Positions 1 to 8,137 are shown, numbered from the stretch's first letter. The stretch: 64,000 bases of DNA from CAZPNX01 sp964588285 (GCA_964588285.1 CAZPNX010000011.1:1-64000); one strand, 5' to 3'. Translations and numbers: made by a program. Notes: generated by a model not told the origin, from the letters alone.

Positions 1-109
1 GCGTCCATCCGGTCGGGAAGTTGGTCATGTTGTCCGAGAAGATGGTCGTCTGGGCCGAGGCCATCCCGGCCAGGACCAACAGCAGGATTAACGGTGTTTG
101 ATATCTCAT
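1..109 (-). CDS. Secreted protein, N-terminal part only
   Basis: An open frame runs leftward from an ATG at 109 off the window edge, giving 36 residues. The start is a clear signal peptide: a charged residue at position 3, a leucine-rich core (LILLLVLAGMA) and a cleavage-like ASAQ, followed by a mature start TTIFSDNMTNFPTGW. That mature start resembles large exported proteins that open with a jelly-roll or immune-inhibitor-like domain, but too little is visible to assign a family. It is the only minus-strand gene in the window and is divergent from the diguanylate cyclase. A promoter-like pair lies just upstream, and there is no obvious ribosome binding site. Confidence 0.7.
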   Translation of the reverse strand, partial: MRYQTPLILLLVLAGMASAQTTIFSDNMTNFPTGWT

Positions 110-124
110 GTACTGACGCTCGAT

Positions 125-153
125 ATATTAATAATGTTAAAAAATACTGCAAA
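125..153 (-). promoter_or_regulatory. Candidate sigma70-type promoter for the leftward secreted gene
   Basis: Read on the minus strand, TTTGCA (153-148) and TAATAT (130-125) are 17 bp apart, each matching 4 of 6 consensus bases. The predicted transcript start near 118 leaves a leader of only about 9 nt before the ATG at 109. Confidence 0.35.
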
Positions 154-445
154 AACCATTCCGGAGAAAATACAAAAACGAAATCTTAAAGCATTACAGC
201 ACAAGTGTTTATAAAGTTATCATACTGTGCAATCCTCTATACTGGAACAAAACAAGACACATATAACCAAAATAATGTTTTATATTATTGAGCAACCCAA
301 GCTTACTTGGTAGCGTTCATTAGTTTGAGTCCAACTTCTTATTGTAAAAAAAACCGACAGCAGGCATGACGGAAAACGGTGGATTGCAGTTGAGCAGAAG
401 TGCAAGCCACAAGCTAGCCGGATATCGGCACAAGAAAAAAATGCC
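154..445. other. AT-rich divergent intergenic region, nothing further recognised
   Basis: The spacer between the leftward secreted gene and the rightward diguanylate cyclase is much richer in A and T than the flanking genes. I see no open frame with coding character, no tRNA and no convincing terminator. Apart from the two promoter-like pairs at its ends, I cannot assign a function to it. Confidence 0.5.
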
Positions 446-474
446 TTGACAACCGGCTGGGAGGGCGGTAAACT
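446..474 (+). promoter_or_regulatory. Sigma70-type promoter for the diguanylate cyclase/GH18 operon
   Basis: TTGACA (446-451) is a perfect -35 box. It is followed by a 17-bp spacer and TAAACT (469-474), 4 of 6 to the -10 consensus. Transcription would begin near 481, leaving about 20 nt of leader that contains GGGAG (490-494) before the ATG at 502. Confidence 0.65.
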
Positions 475-501
475 AATCCGGTCATTGACGGGAGCAAGAC
501 T

Positions 502-1344
502 ATGAGCTTATCCGAAAAGTTTTCGAAGATATCCGGCTGGTTGGGTGCCCTGCTGGGGCTGGTGCTGATGGCCGTGGCGGCCGCGGTCCACCTGAACTTT
601 CTGCCCTTCCCCCAGGCCCTGGCCCTCTACCTGCTCCCGGCGCTTTTAGCCGGACTTTCGGCCGGCCCCTGGGCGGGGATCCTGCTTTCCCTGGCCGGAG
701 CGGCCGCCTATACCGCGGCCGGAGTAAGGATCTACGGCGGCCCGACCCTGAACTCCGCCTCGACCCTGGACGCCGCCGTGTCGTTGTTTTCGCTGCTGAC
801 GGTATCGCTGACCGCGGCTTCTCTGCGCCGGATGCGAATGAGGGAGAGGACATACGCACGGACCGACCAGCTGACCGGCATGGACAACATGTCCTCCTTC
901 ATGGAGCGGGCCCAGGCCGAAATGAGGCGGGCCAGGCGCAGCCGCCTGCCGCTCTCCATCGCCTATATAGACATAGACAATCTCAAGGAGATCAACGATC
1001 TGCTGGGCTTTCTTCACGGGGATAGGCTGCTGGTGGCCTTTGCCGCAGACCTGAAAAACCACACCCGATCCAGCGACATCGTCGCCCGGCTGGGCGGGGA
1101 TGAATTCGTCATATTATTCCCGGAAACCGGCGTGGAGCAGGCCCGGGGGGCGGCCTCCAAGATCCACAAGTCATTTCGGGAGGTGGCCGAGCGGGAGAAC
1201 TGCCACGCCACCCTGACCGTCGGGCTGGTGACCCTGTTCAATCCGGACCTGGAGCTGGAGGCCGTTCTGAAGCAGGCCTCGGACATGCTGCTCCAAGCCA
1301 AGGGAGACGGCGGCAACACGGTGCGCGACGGGGTGGTCGGATGA
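502..1344 (+). CDS. Membrane-anchored diguanylate cyclase (GGDEF)
   Basis: This enzyme condenses two GTP into the second messenger c-di-GMP at the inner membrane. Residues 10-115 are strongly hydrophobic and form about four membrane segments with no obvious extracellular sensor domain. The GGDEF domain occupies about 120-275. The signature is intact (R-L-G-G-D-E-F, G198-F202), and the inhibitory I-site R-S-S-D (189-192) lies exactly five residues before it, so the enzyme should be active and product-inhibited. GGGAG sits 8 bp before the ATG. The stop overlaps the ATG of the GH18 gene by 4 bp (ATGA), implying translational coupling. Confidence 0.93.
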   Translation: MSLSEKFSKISGWLGALLGLVLMAVAAAVHLNFLPFPQALALYLLPALLAGLSAGPWAGILLSLAGAAAYTAAGVRIYGGPTLNSASTLDAAVSLFSLLTVSLTAASLRRMRMRERTYARTDQLTGMDNMSSFMERAQAEMRRARRSRLPLSIAYIDIDNLKEINDLLGFLHGDRLLVAFAADLKNHTRSSDIVARLGGDEFVILFPETGVEQARGAASKIHKSFREVAERENCHATLTVGLVTLFNPDLELEAVLKQASDMLLQAKGDGGNTVRDGVVG

Positions 1345-3299
1345 TAGCCTACATTCTTATAGCATTGCTGGCGGCCGCCGAGCCTGGGCTCAAAGGCAGC
1401 CACCAGATGCAGGACGAAGAGAATCGCGGCCGCCGGGGCGACAAAGGGCCGGTCCAGGAGATTTTACCTCTGGACAAATCGAAAACGCCACGGGTCAGCA
1501 AAACGATCTTCGGCTATGACCCCTACTGGACCTCGGACACCTACCTGCACTACGACCTGATCACCCACCTGGCCTGCTTCAGCGTCGGGGTCAACGCCGA
1601 CGGAAGTTTGGACAACAGCCACAACTTCCCCTCCCTGTGGTCGTCCACCATCAACCTGGCCCACAGGAACGGGGTCAAGGCCGTGCTCTGCGCCACCTGC
1701 TTCAGCTCCACCACCATCACCTCGGTGCTCTCCAGCGCCGCCAACCGGACCAACGCCGCCCGCAACCTGGTGGCCATGGTGCGCCAGGCCTCCTGCGACG
1801 GCGTCAACATCGACTTTGAGGGCCTGCCCTTGGCCCAGAAGCAGAACATGGTGAACTTCATCCGCGAACTCTCCGACAGCTTCCATACCTGGAATCCCCA
1901 ATCCCACGTCTCCTTGGCCACCCCGGCGGTGGACTGGTCCGGGGCCTGGGACTACGACAGCTTGGCCATCCACTCCGACGGCCTGTTCATCATGGCCTAC
2001 GACTATTTCTGGAGCGGCTCCTCCACCACCGGGCCGGTGTCGCCCTTAGACGGCTATAACTATGACGTGCTCTGGACCATTCATGACTATATTTATTACT
2101 CCGGAGGCCGCCGGGAGAAACTCATCTGCGGCTTTCCCTACTACGGCTTTGACTGGCCCTGTTCCGGAACCGAACCAGGCTCGTCCACCACCGGCTCGGG
2201 CACGGCGGTCACCTTTGTCAACGCCCAGCCGAATGCTCAGAGTTACGGAAGACGGTGGTACTCACCCTCATCGACCCCTTGGTACTACTACTATTCAGGC
2301 GGCTATCATCAGGGATGGTACGACGACGAGGAGAGCCTGCTTTACAAATACCAAACAGTCTGGGACAGCGGCCTGGCCGGCACCGGGATGTGGGCCCTAT
2401 CCTACGACGGAGACAGGCATGAGCTCTGGGATGCCCTGAGATGGGCCTTCAACAAGCCCAACGATTCGCTGCAAAACGGCGGAATGGAGCAGGTCTTTCT
2501 GGACACGGCGGCCGTGCCCTCGGCCGACAGCATCCGGCCCGACGGCTGGCTGGAGGGGCAGTACGCCCTGGCGGTGACCGCCGCCGATTATGTGCATTCC
2601 GGCTCCCGATCCCTCAAGCACTATCCCAAGGGCTGGGGCAAAGGCCCGCCCTATACCTCCATACTTTTTCAGGACGTGGCAGTCCAGCCTGGAATCCCCT
2701 ACAGCCTTTCGCTCTGGGCCCGCAAGAACGACGGTGGCGGCAACATCATGCAGGCCGGGGTGGTTTGGCTGGACGCGAAGCACAGGGAGATCCGCGAGGA
2801 CACCACTGCCTCGCTGCCGGCCGACAGCGCCGGTTATAGATTACTGACCACCGGCGACGTCCTCTCCCCGACCGGCGCGGTCACGGCCCGCATCAAACTC
2901 AAGATACTGGCCACCAGCGCCACTCCCTACTGGGACCGCTGGGACGACGTCTCCTTTGGGCCGGTAACGGGCGTGGCTGTGGGCCCCGAGCGGATTCGAG
3001 GGACCCAAACGCTGAGCCTGTTCCAAAATTCACCCAATCCGTTCAGTCGAGTGACGACTATCAGATATCAGACGACAAATGACGGACCCGTAAGCTTAAA
3101 GATTTACAACCTGGCGGGGCAGTGCGTGAAAAATCTGACCCCTCCCTGCCCTCCCCTCGAGGGGAGGTGGTCAGGGGTGGGGTCAGTCACCTGGGACGGA
3201 CGCGACGAAAGCGGCGCCAGGGTCGCTGCCGGGATATACGTCTGCCGTTTGGTGGCCGGGGGAGAGGAACGATCCGGGCGGATGTTGTTGGTCAAATAG
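1341..3299 (+). CDS. Secreted glycoside hydrolase family 18 protein with C-terminal sorting module
   Basis: The protein has 652 residues and begins with a short hydrophobic leader (IAYILIALLAAAEP). Residues 55-370 resemble GH18: the strand-4 motif is C-D-G-V-N-I-D-F-E with the catalytic acid at E160, and M-A-Y-D-Y follows near 215. The N in place of the usual third Asp is typical of the YaaH/SleL-like branch that cleaves peptidoglycan or chitin-type glycans. A carbohydrate-binding-like beta domain covers about 375-545. The C-terminal 90 residues are a FlgD/Por-type sorting module (QNSPNPF, IYNLAGQ, WDGRDESG, MLLVK). An imperfect palindrome at 3135-3186 is read in frame inside that module. Export and surface anchoring are likely; the substrate is unknown. 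Confidence 0.85.
   Translation: MIAYILIALLAAAEPGLKGSHQMQDEENRGRRGDKGPVQEILPLDKSKTPRVSKTIFGYDPYWTSDTYLHYDLITHLACFSVGVNADGSLDNSHNFPSLWSSTINLAHRNGVKAVLCATCFSSTTITSVLSSAANRTNAARNLVAMVRQASCDGVNIDFEGLPLAQKQNMVNFIRELSDSFHTWNPQSHVSLATPAVDWSGAWDYDSLAIHSDGLFIMAYDYFWSGSSTTGPVSPLDGYNYDVLWTIHDYIYYSGGRREKLICGFPYYGFDWPCSGTEPGSSTTGSGTAVTFVNAQPNAQSYGRRWYSPSSTPWYYYYSGGYHQGWYDDEESLLYKYQTVWDSGLAGTGMWALSYDGDRHELWDALRWAFNKPNDSLQNGGMEQVFLDTAAVPSADSIRPDGWLEGQYALAVTAADYVHSGSRSLKHYPKGWGKGPPYTSILFQDVAVQPGIPYSLSLWARKNDGGGNIMQAGVVWLDAKHREIREDTTASLPADSAGYRLLTTGDVLSPTGAVTARIKLKILATSATPYWDRWDDVSFGPVTGVAVGPERIRGTQTLSLFQNSPNPFSRVTTIRYQTTNDGPVSLKIYNLAGQCVKNLTPPCPPLEGRWSGVGSVTWDGRDESGARVAAGIYVCRLVAGGEERSGRMLLVK
3135..3186. repeat. 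Imperfect 52-bp palindrome read in frame within the GH18 sorting module
   Basis: The element starts with CTGACCCC and ends with GGGGTCAG. Its centre, cctcccctcgaggggagg, is a perfect 18-bp palindrome. It is read as roughly T-P-P-C-P-P-L-E-G-R-W-S-G-V-G-S, exactly where related sorting modules carry a short variable loop before the W-D-G-R-D motif. Confidence 0.75.
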
Positions 3300-3346
3300 A
3301 GATGGTAAATAATAATAAATATATAGTTATTTAAACAGGAGCCGAC

Positions 3347-4693
3347 ATGCCCATCAATCCGAAAATCTTCAAGGCCTACGACATCCGGGGCATCTACCCG
3401 GCCGACCTGGACGAGTCCGCGGCCCGGGACATCGGCCGGGCCCTGGTCCAATATCTGGGCTGCGACCGGGTGGCGGTGGGCCGCGACATGAGGGAGTCCT
3501 CGGGGCCGCTGTTCAAGGCACTGGCCGAGGGGATAACCGCGCAGGGGGCCGACGTGGTCGACCTGGGGCTGGTCTCCACCGACGGCCTCTACTTCGCGGT
3601 GGGGAAGTACGGTCACCCGGCCGGGGTGATGATAACCGCCAGCCACAATCCCAAAGAGTACAACGGCCTCAAGATCTGTAAAAAGGAGGCGGTACCGCTG
3701 TCGGGCGAGGAGGGCCTGTTCCAGATGCGCGACCTGATAGCTGGGGGCAAGATCGGGAAGTCCGACAAAACAGGGAAGATGACCGCCCAGGACATCGAGA
3801 CGGCCTACGTCGATTTCTGCCTGTCGTTCGTGGACGCGAAAAAGATCTGGGGCTACAAGATAGCGGTGGACGCCGGCAACGGCATGGCCGGGCTGACAGT
3901 GCCCCCGCTGTTCCAGCGCCTGCCCGGCGACCTGGTGCGTCTCTATTTCGAGTTGGACGGGAGCTTTCCCAACCACCCGGCCAGCCCCATCGAGCCGGAG
4001 AACATCGCCGACCTGCAGAAAGCGGTGCTGGAGAAGGGCTGCGACTTCGGGGTGGCCTTCGATGGCGACGCCGACCGCATGTTCCTGATAGACGAGAAGG
4101 GCCAGGCCCTGGCCGGGTCGGACGTGGCGGCCCTGGTGGCCAAAATGCTGCTGAAGAAACACCCCGGCGCCACGGTGGTCTACAACGCCATCTGTTCCCG
4201 CTGCGTCCGGGAGACGGTGGAGATGCACGGAGGCCGGGCCGTCCGCAGCCGGGTGGGCCACGCCCTGATCAAGCCGCTGATGCGGGAGCGCAAAGCCGTC
4301 TTCGGCGGCGAGCACTCGGGGCATTTCTACTTCCGGGATTTCTGGTTCGCCGATTCCGGCCTCATCGCCTTCCTGGTATGCTGGCAGCTCTTGTCCGAGG
4401 AGAACAAGCCGCTCTCCCAGCTGGTGGCCGAGGTCGATCCCTATGTCCGCATTCCGGAGACGAACAGCACAGTAAGCGACATCCCGAAGAAGCTCCAGGA
4501 GCTCGAGGCCATCTACGCCAAGCAGGGCGCCGAGCTGGACAAGCTGGACGGGCTGACCATCTCCTACCCGGAATGGTGGGCCAACGTCCGGCCCTCCAAC
4601 ACCGAGCCGCTTTTAAGGCTGAACGTGGAGGCGAAGGAAAAGAAACTGCTGGAGGAGAAAAGCGGGGAGCTGTTGAAGATCATAAGGGGATGA
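3347..4693 (+). CDS. manB: Phosphomannomutase/phosphoglucomutase
   Basis: This alpha-D-phosphohexomutase interconverts mannose- or glucose-6-phosphate and the 1-phosphate, feeding nucleotide-sugar and surface-glycan synthesis in the cytoplasm. At 448 residues it has family-typical length, and all four signature loops are present. They are the phosphoserine loop T-A-S-H-N-P (S99), the metal loop D-G-D-A-D-R, the sugar-specificity loop G-E-H-S-G-H, and the phosphate-binding loop R-P-S-N-T-E-P near the C terminus. CAGGAG precedes the ATG by 6 bp. It stands alone between the GH18 protein and the serpin. Whether mannose or glucose is preferred cannot be read from the motifs. Confidence 0.93.
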   Translation: MPINPKIFKAYDIRGIYPADLDESAARDIGRALVQYLGCDRVAVGRDMRESSGPLFKALAEGITAQGADVVDLGLVSTDGLYFAVGKYGHPAGVMITASHNPKEYNGLKICKKEAVPLSGEEGLFQMRDLIAGGKIGKSDKTGKMTAQDIETAYVDFCLSFVDAKKIWGYKIAVDAGNGMAGLTVPPLFQRLPGDLVRLYFELDGSFPNHPASPIEPENIADLQKAVLEKGCDFGVAFDGDADRMFLIDEKGQALAGSDVAALVAKMLLKKHPGATVVYNAICSRCVRETVEMHGGRAVRSRVGHALIKPLMRERKAVFGGEHSGHFYFRDFWFADSGLIAFLVCWQLLSEENKPLSQLVAEVDPYVRIPETNSTVSDIPKKLQELEAIYAKQGAELDKLDGLTISYPEWWANVRPSNTEPLLRLNVEAKEKKLLEEKSGELLKIIRG

Positions 4694-4695
4694 GG

Positions 4696-4730
4696 CGGGC
4701 GTCTCGATATGCTGCGCTACTCGACGCCCG
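4696..4730. repeat. Inverted repeat downstream of the phosphomannomutase
   Basis: CGGGCGTC (4696-4703) and GACGCCCG (4723-4730) form an 8-bp GC-rich stem with a 19-nt loop, directly after the stop codon. No T-run follows, so it is not a standard intrinsic terminator. It may stabilise the 3' end or be a dispersed repeat. Confidence 0.4.
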
Positions 4731-4865
4731 GCGGTGGTACTCGTCTCTACGCGCTGCGCTAATCATAGCCCGGTAGCGGCGCTCGTCAAATGTTCGCGAC
4801 GGCGAATGTGTCCAGATAAGCGCTTGCTTGACAAACAAAAATACATCAGGATCGGAGAGGTTGAT

Positions 4866-6098
4866 ATGCCGAAAAATCGTTACCTGTCGCTAGCAGCAAT
4901 TATGGCCGCGATGGCTGTCCTGGGCCTGGGCAAGCGGCCGGAAAAAAACATGGAGGGCCAGCCGATGCCGCAGCCGGAAACCGCTTTGCACCTGCCGGGC
5001 GCCGCCAACCGCCTGGGGTTCGACCTGCTGTCCGAGCTGGCCAAAAAGAGCCCGGGCGAGAACGTCTTCCTCTCGCCCTACAGCATCCATACCGCGCTGT
5101 CCATGGCCTGGAGCGGCGCCCGGGGCGGGACGGCCGACGCCATGGCCAAGACGATGCACATCGCCGGGTCGCAGACCCAGGAGGTGATGACATCTTGCCT
5201 GGCCCTGAAGGCCGGGCTGGCTTCGGCCGACACCATGGTGCGGTTCGACATTGCCAATTCCCTGTGGTCGCGGCAGGGCCTGCCGCTTAGGCCCAAGTTC
5301 AAGGCCGGGGTCGGGAAATATTTTGACGGGAAAGCCGAGGAGCTCGACTTCAGGAACCCGCAGGCGCTGAAGACCATCAACGGCTGGGTCAAGGAAAAAA
5401 CCAACGGAAAAATCGACAAAATACTGGAACGGATTCCGCCGGACGCCGCTTTGTACTTGATCAACGCCATCTACTTCAAGGGTAAATGGCAGAGGCAGTT
5501 CGACCAGGCGCTGACCAGAGAACAGGATTTCTTCCTGCCGGGCGGGGGATCGAAAAAACTACCTTTCATGCGGCAGGACGGGGAGTACCAGTACCTGAGG
5601 GGTGAAAACTTCCAGGCGGTGCGGCTGCCCTACGGATCGGGCAGGTTCGCCATGTACCTGTTTCTGCCGGACAAGCGGGAGGGGCTGGGCGAGTTACTCA
5701 AGAACGTGAACGCCGACAGATGGAACTCATGGCTGTCAGGCTTTGCCAAAGCCAAAGGGCATGTGGAACTGCCGCGCTTCAAGGCCGATTATTTCCGCGA
5801 CCTGGTCCCGTCCCTCGACAAACTGGGCATGGGCCCGGCCTTCGGCCAGGCGGCCGACTTCTCGGGCATGGCCCCGGCCGGGCTTACTATAGACGAGGTG
5901 CTGCACAAGACGGTGGTGGAGGTCAACGAGGAGGGGACCGAGGCGGCGGCGGTGACCTCGATCGGCGTCAAGTTTACCTCAGTTCGGCCCGAAACCATAC
6001 CCTTCGAGATGATCGTAGACCATCCGTTCCTGATGGCCATCGTGGATCAGGAGACAGGGTCCATCCTCTTTCTGGGGGCGATCTACGAGCCGAAATGA
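4866..6098 (+). CDS. Serpin-family protease inhibitor
   Basis: The protein has 410 residues, normal for a serpin. The ATG at 4866 is chosen because CGGAGAGG ends 5 bp upstream; the frame also stays open further left. Residues 5-22 are hydrophobic and suggest export. Family landmarks are N-V-F-L-S-P-Y-S-I near 60, N-A-I-Y-F-K-G-K-W near 200 and D-H-P-F-L near the end. The hinge N-E-E-G-T-E-A-A-A (around 354-362) has small residues, as in inhibitory serpins that trap their protease. Counting from the hinge glycine (G357 as P15) puts the scissile bond at T371-S372, so the target may be an elastase- or subtilisin-like enzyme rather than trypsin. The target assignment is inference. Confidence 0.92.
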   Translation: MPKNRYLSLAAIMAAMAVLGLGKRPEKNMEGQPMPQPETALHLPGAANRLGFDLLSELAKKSPGENVFLSPYSIHTALSMAWSGARGGTADAMAKTMHIAGSQTQEVMTSCLALKAGLASADTMVRFDIANSLWSRQGLPLRPKFKAGVGKYFDGKAEELDFRNPQALKTINGWVKEKTNGKIDKILERIPPDAALYLINAIYFKGKWQRQFDQALTREQDFFLPGGGSKKLPFMRQDGEYQYLRGENFQAVRLPYGSGRFAMYLFLPDKREGLGELLKNVNADRWNSWLSGFAKAKGHVELPRFKADYFRDLVPSLDKLGMGPAFGQAADFSGMAPAGLTIDEVLHKTVVEVNEEGTEAAAVTSIGVKFTSVRPETIPFEMIVDHPFLMAIVDQETGSILFLGAIYEPK

Positions 6099-6194
6099 GG
6101 AGTTTTTCTAATAATTATGACGCGTTTATATAATAATTACATGAATCAGTTATTATAACGAGCAGTATAAAAGTAACTGTTGGGTGCTAAAGAT

Positions 6195-6884
6195 ATGCCG
6201 AACGAAATTATACCCTATTTAGAAATGTGCCGACGCGAAGGTGTAAGTTTGCAGCGTGGGATGAACTTCGAGTTAAAGGATAATCACTCGGTTATTTTAA
6301 TGTCTGTGCGGACAGGGGCTCCTTATGCTGACAGGTTTGAAGACGACGGGGCAACTCTAATTTATGAGGGACACGATGTGCCAAAATCCCAGATACACTC
6401 AAATCCCAAAGTGATCGACCAACCGGAAAAGAGCGAAAATGGAAGTCTGACTGAAAACGGTAAGTTCCATCAAGCTGCGCAACAGTACAAAGCTAGCAAA
6501 CGTCCGCCAGAGCGCGTACGGGTTTACGAGAAGATCAAGCAAGGCATTTGGTCCTATAATGGAGTGTTTCACCTGGTTGACTCATGGAGTGAAGAAGCCA
6601 ATGGCAGAAAGGTCTTCAAGTTCAAGCTATTCGCGGTTGAGGGTGAAGATGACTTCACTGTTCCCGTTCCCAAGCAGTCACAGACACGCCGAATTATCCC
6701 TACATGGGTGAAGCTGGAGGTCTGGAAACGAGATGGTGGAAAGTGTGCCAAGTGTGGTTCGACGAAGGATCTGCACTTTGACCACATCATTCCATATTCG
6801 AAGGGCAGATCGTCCAACACGCCCGAGAATATTCAATTGCTTTGCGGAAAGCACAATATTCAGAAGCATGACAAGATTGAATAA
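6195..6884 (+). CDS. HNH endonuclease with SRA/YDG-like N-terminal domain
   Basis: The 229-residue protein combines two parts. Residues ~10-160 hold S-V-I-L-M-S-V-R, D-D-G and Y-E-G-H-D-V-P, the look of bacterial SRA/YDG-type modified-base readers. Residues ~165-225 are an HNH nuclease: C-A-K-C, then H-F-D-H-I-I-P, an N and C-G-K-H, the zinc-coordinating and catalytic pattern. This architecture is known from modification-dependent restriction enzymes that cut DNA carrying 5-methylcytosine-type bases. A TTG at 6180 in the same frame is an alternative start. The gene and its flanks are clearly more AT-rich than the neighbours, and no methyltransferase lies nearby, so recent lateral arrival is likely. 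Confidence 0.8.
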   Translation: MPNEIIPYLEMCRREGVSLQRGMNFELKDNHSVILMSVRTGAPYADRFEDDGATLIYEGHDVPKSQIHSNPKVIDQPEKSENGSLTENGKFHQAAQQYKASKRPPERVRVYEKIKQGIWSYNGVFHLVDSWSEEANGRKVFKFKLFAVEGEDDFTVPVPKQSQTRRIIPTWVKLEVWKRDGGKCAKCGSTKDLHFDHIIPYSKGRSSNTPENIQLLCGKHNIQKHDKIE

Positions 6885-7016
6885 ATGATCAACAAGACGC
6901 TCCGCCGGACAATCATTCCGCTGCGCTTCATAGCTGCCAGTAAGCCGAATCGATAAACAAACAAAACCAGAAAGCAAATCAACTGCCGGAGTATAGCAAT
7001 CCCCGGTTTTCTATTG

Positions 7017-7022
7017 TATAAT
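7017..7022 (+). promoter_or_regulatory. -10 box giving a possibly leaderless transcript
   Basis: A perfect TATAAT lies 7 bp before the ATG at 7030, so transcription should begin at or within a base of the start codon. The -35 position (TAGCAA, 6994-6999) is weak. There is no ribosome binding site between the box and the ATG. Confidence 0.5.
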
Positions 7023-7029
7023 ACGGCCC

Positions 7030-8118
7030 ATGGACAAGAAACCCCGCATCCTCATCTGCGACGACGAGATCCACATCGTCAAACTGATGGAGACCATTTT
7101 GGTGCCCCAGGGCTACGATGTCTGCAAGGCTTACGACGGCAAGGAGGCCCTGGAGATGGCGGACAAGTGCCAGCCGGACCTGATCCTGATGGACGTGATG
7201 ATGCCGGTCTTGGACGGCTTCGAGGTAACCAAGGCCCTCAAGGAGAAACCGGAGACCCAGAACGTTCCGGTGGTCATCGTCTCGGCTGCGGCCGACAAGC
7301 AGCGGCGCATCAAAGCCATGGAACTGGGGGCCGACGACTTTTTGACCAAGCCGGTGGACACGGTGGAGCTCAAAACCAGGGTCAAATCGCTGCTCAAGGT
7401 CAAGGCCTACAACGACCACATCCGCCGCGACAAGCTGGAGCTGGAGATGGAGGTGGCCCGCCGCACCGACCAGCTGAAGATGGCCTTCGAGAAGATCAAG
7501 CTGGCCTCTCTGGAGGTCATTTTCCGGCTGTCGAGGGCGGCCGAGTTCCGCGACCGGGGCACCGGAGACCACATCAAGCGGATGAGCCATTACGCGGCCG
7601 CCCTGGCCCGCAAGCTGGGCCACAACCACGAGGTGGTCGAGGCCATCCTCTACGCCACCCCCATGCACGACATCGGCAAAATCGGCATCCCGGACAGCAT
7701 CCTTTTAAAGCCGGGACGACACGACCCGGCCGAGTGGGAGACCATGCGCCAGCACACCCGCATCGGGGCGCGCATCGTCGAGGGCTCGGACTACGGCTTC
7801 ATCAAATTGGCCGGCATCATCGCCCTCACCCATCACGAGCACTGGGACGGCGGGGGCTATCCCATGGGACTCCGGGGCAGCCAGATCCCGGCCGCGGGCC
7901 GGATCACGGCCGTGGCCGACGTCTTCGACGCCATGACCACATCGCGGCCCTATCGACAGACCCCCATCCCGGTGGAAGAGGCGTTGGCTTACATTCGGGA
8001 GGCGGCCGGCACCCACTTCGATCCGGAGATGTCCAAATGCTTTCTCTCCATCAAGGACGAGATCTTGGACATCAAGGAGCAGTTCAGCGACGATAATCCC
8101 ACCCAGGAGCCGGGTTGA
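7030..8118 (+). CDS. Response regulator with HD-GYP c-di-GMP phosphodiesterase output
   Basis: Residues 1-125 are a receiver domain: acidic pocket D11-D12, phospho-acceptor D55 in L-M-D-V-M-M-P, and the conserved lysine in F-L-T-K-P. A charged helix of about 45 residues connects to an HD-GYP domain (~165-345) with H213-D214 in H-D-I-G-K-I-G and H-H-E-H-W-D-G-G-G-Y-P (268-278). The complete motif predicts hydrolysis of c-di-GMP to GMP, controlled by phosphorylation. No histidine kinase is adjacent. The gene is monocistronic, between its own -10 box and a terminator. It is the only degradative partner visible for the two GGDEF cyclases in the window. Confidence 0.95.
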   Translation: MDKKPRILICDDEIHIVKLMETILVPQGYDVCKAYDGKEALEMADKCQPDLILMDVMMPVLDGFEVTKALKEKPETQNVPVVIVSAAADKQRRIKAMELGADDFLTKPVDTVELKTRVKSLLKVKAYNDHIRRDKLELEMEVARRTDQLKMAFEKIKLASLEVIFRLSRAAEFRDRGTGDHIKRMSHYAAALARKLGHNHEVVEAILYATPMHDIGKIGIPDSILLKPGRHDPAEWETMRQHTRIGARIVEGSDYGFIKLAGIIALTHHEHWDGGGYPMGLRGSQIPAAGRITAVADVFDAMTTSRPYRQTPIPVEEALAYIREAAGTHFDPEMSKCFLSIKDEILDIKEQFSDDNPTQEPG

Positions 8119-8137
8119 GTCGGTCGATCATCCGGCC

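Noticed and set aside
3104..4324. Long minus-strand open frame (406 codons) opposite the GH18 end and phosphomannomutase
   Set aside because: It is antisense to two well-supported genes, its composition is histidine/glycine/valine-rich as expected for the mirror of GC-rich codons, and it has no recognisable domain.
4696..4730. Stem-loop after phosphomannomutase as a transcription terminator
   Set aside because: The loop is 19 nt and no T-run follows, so an intrinsic terminator is not supported.
4828..4833. TTGACA upstream of the serpin as a promoter
   Set aside because: No acceptable -10 box occurs 15-19 bp downstream, so only the -35-like hexamer is present.
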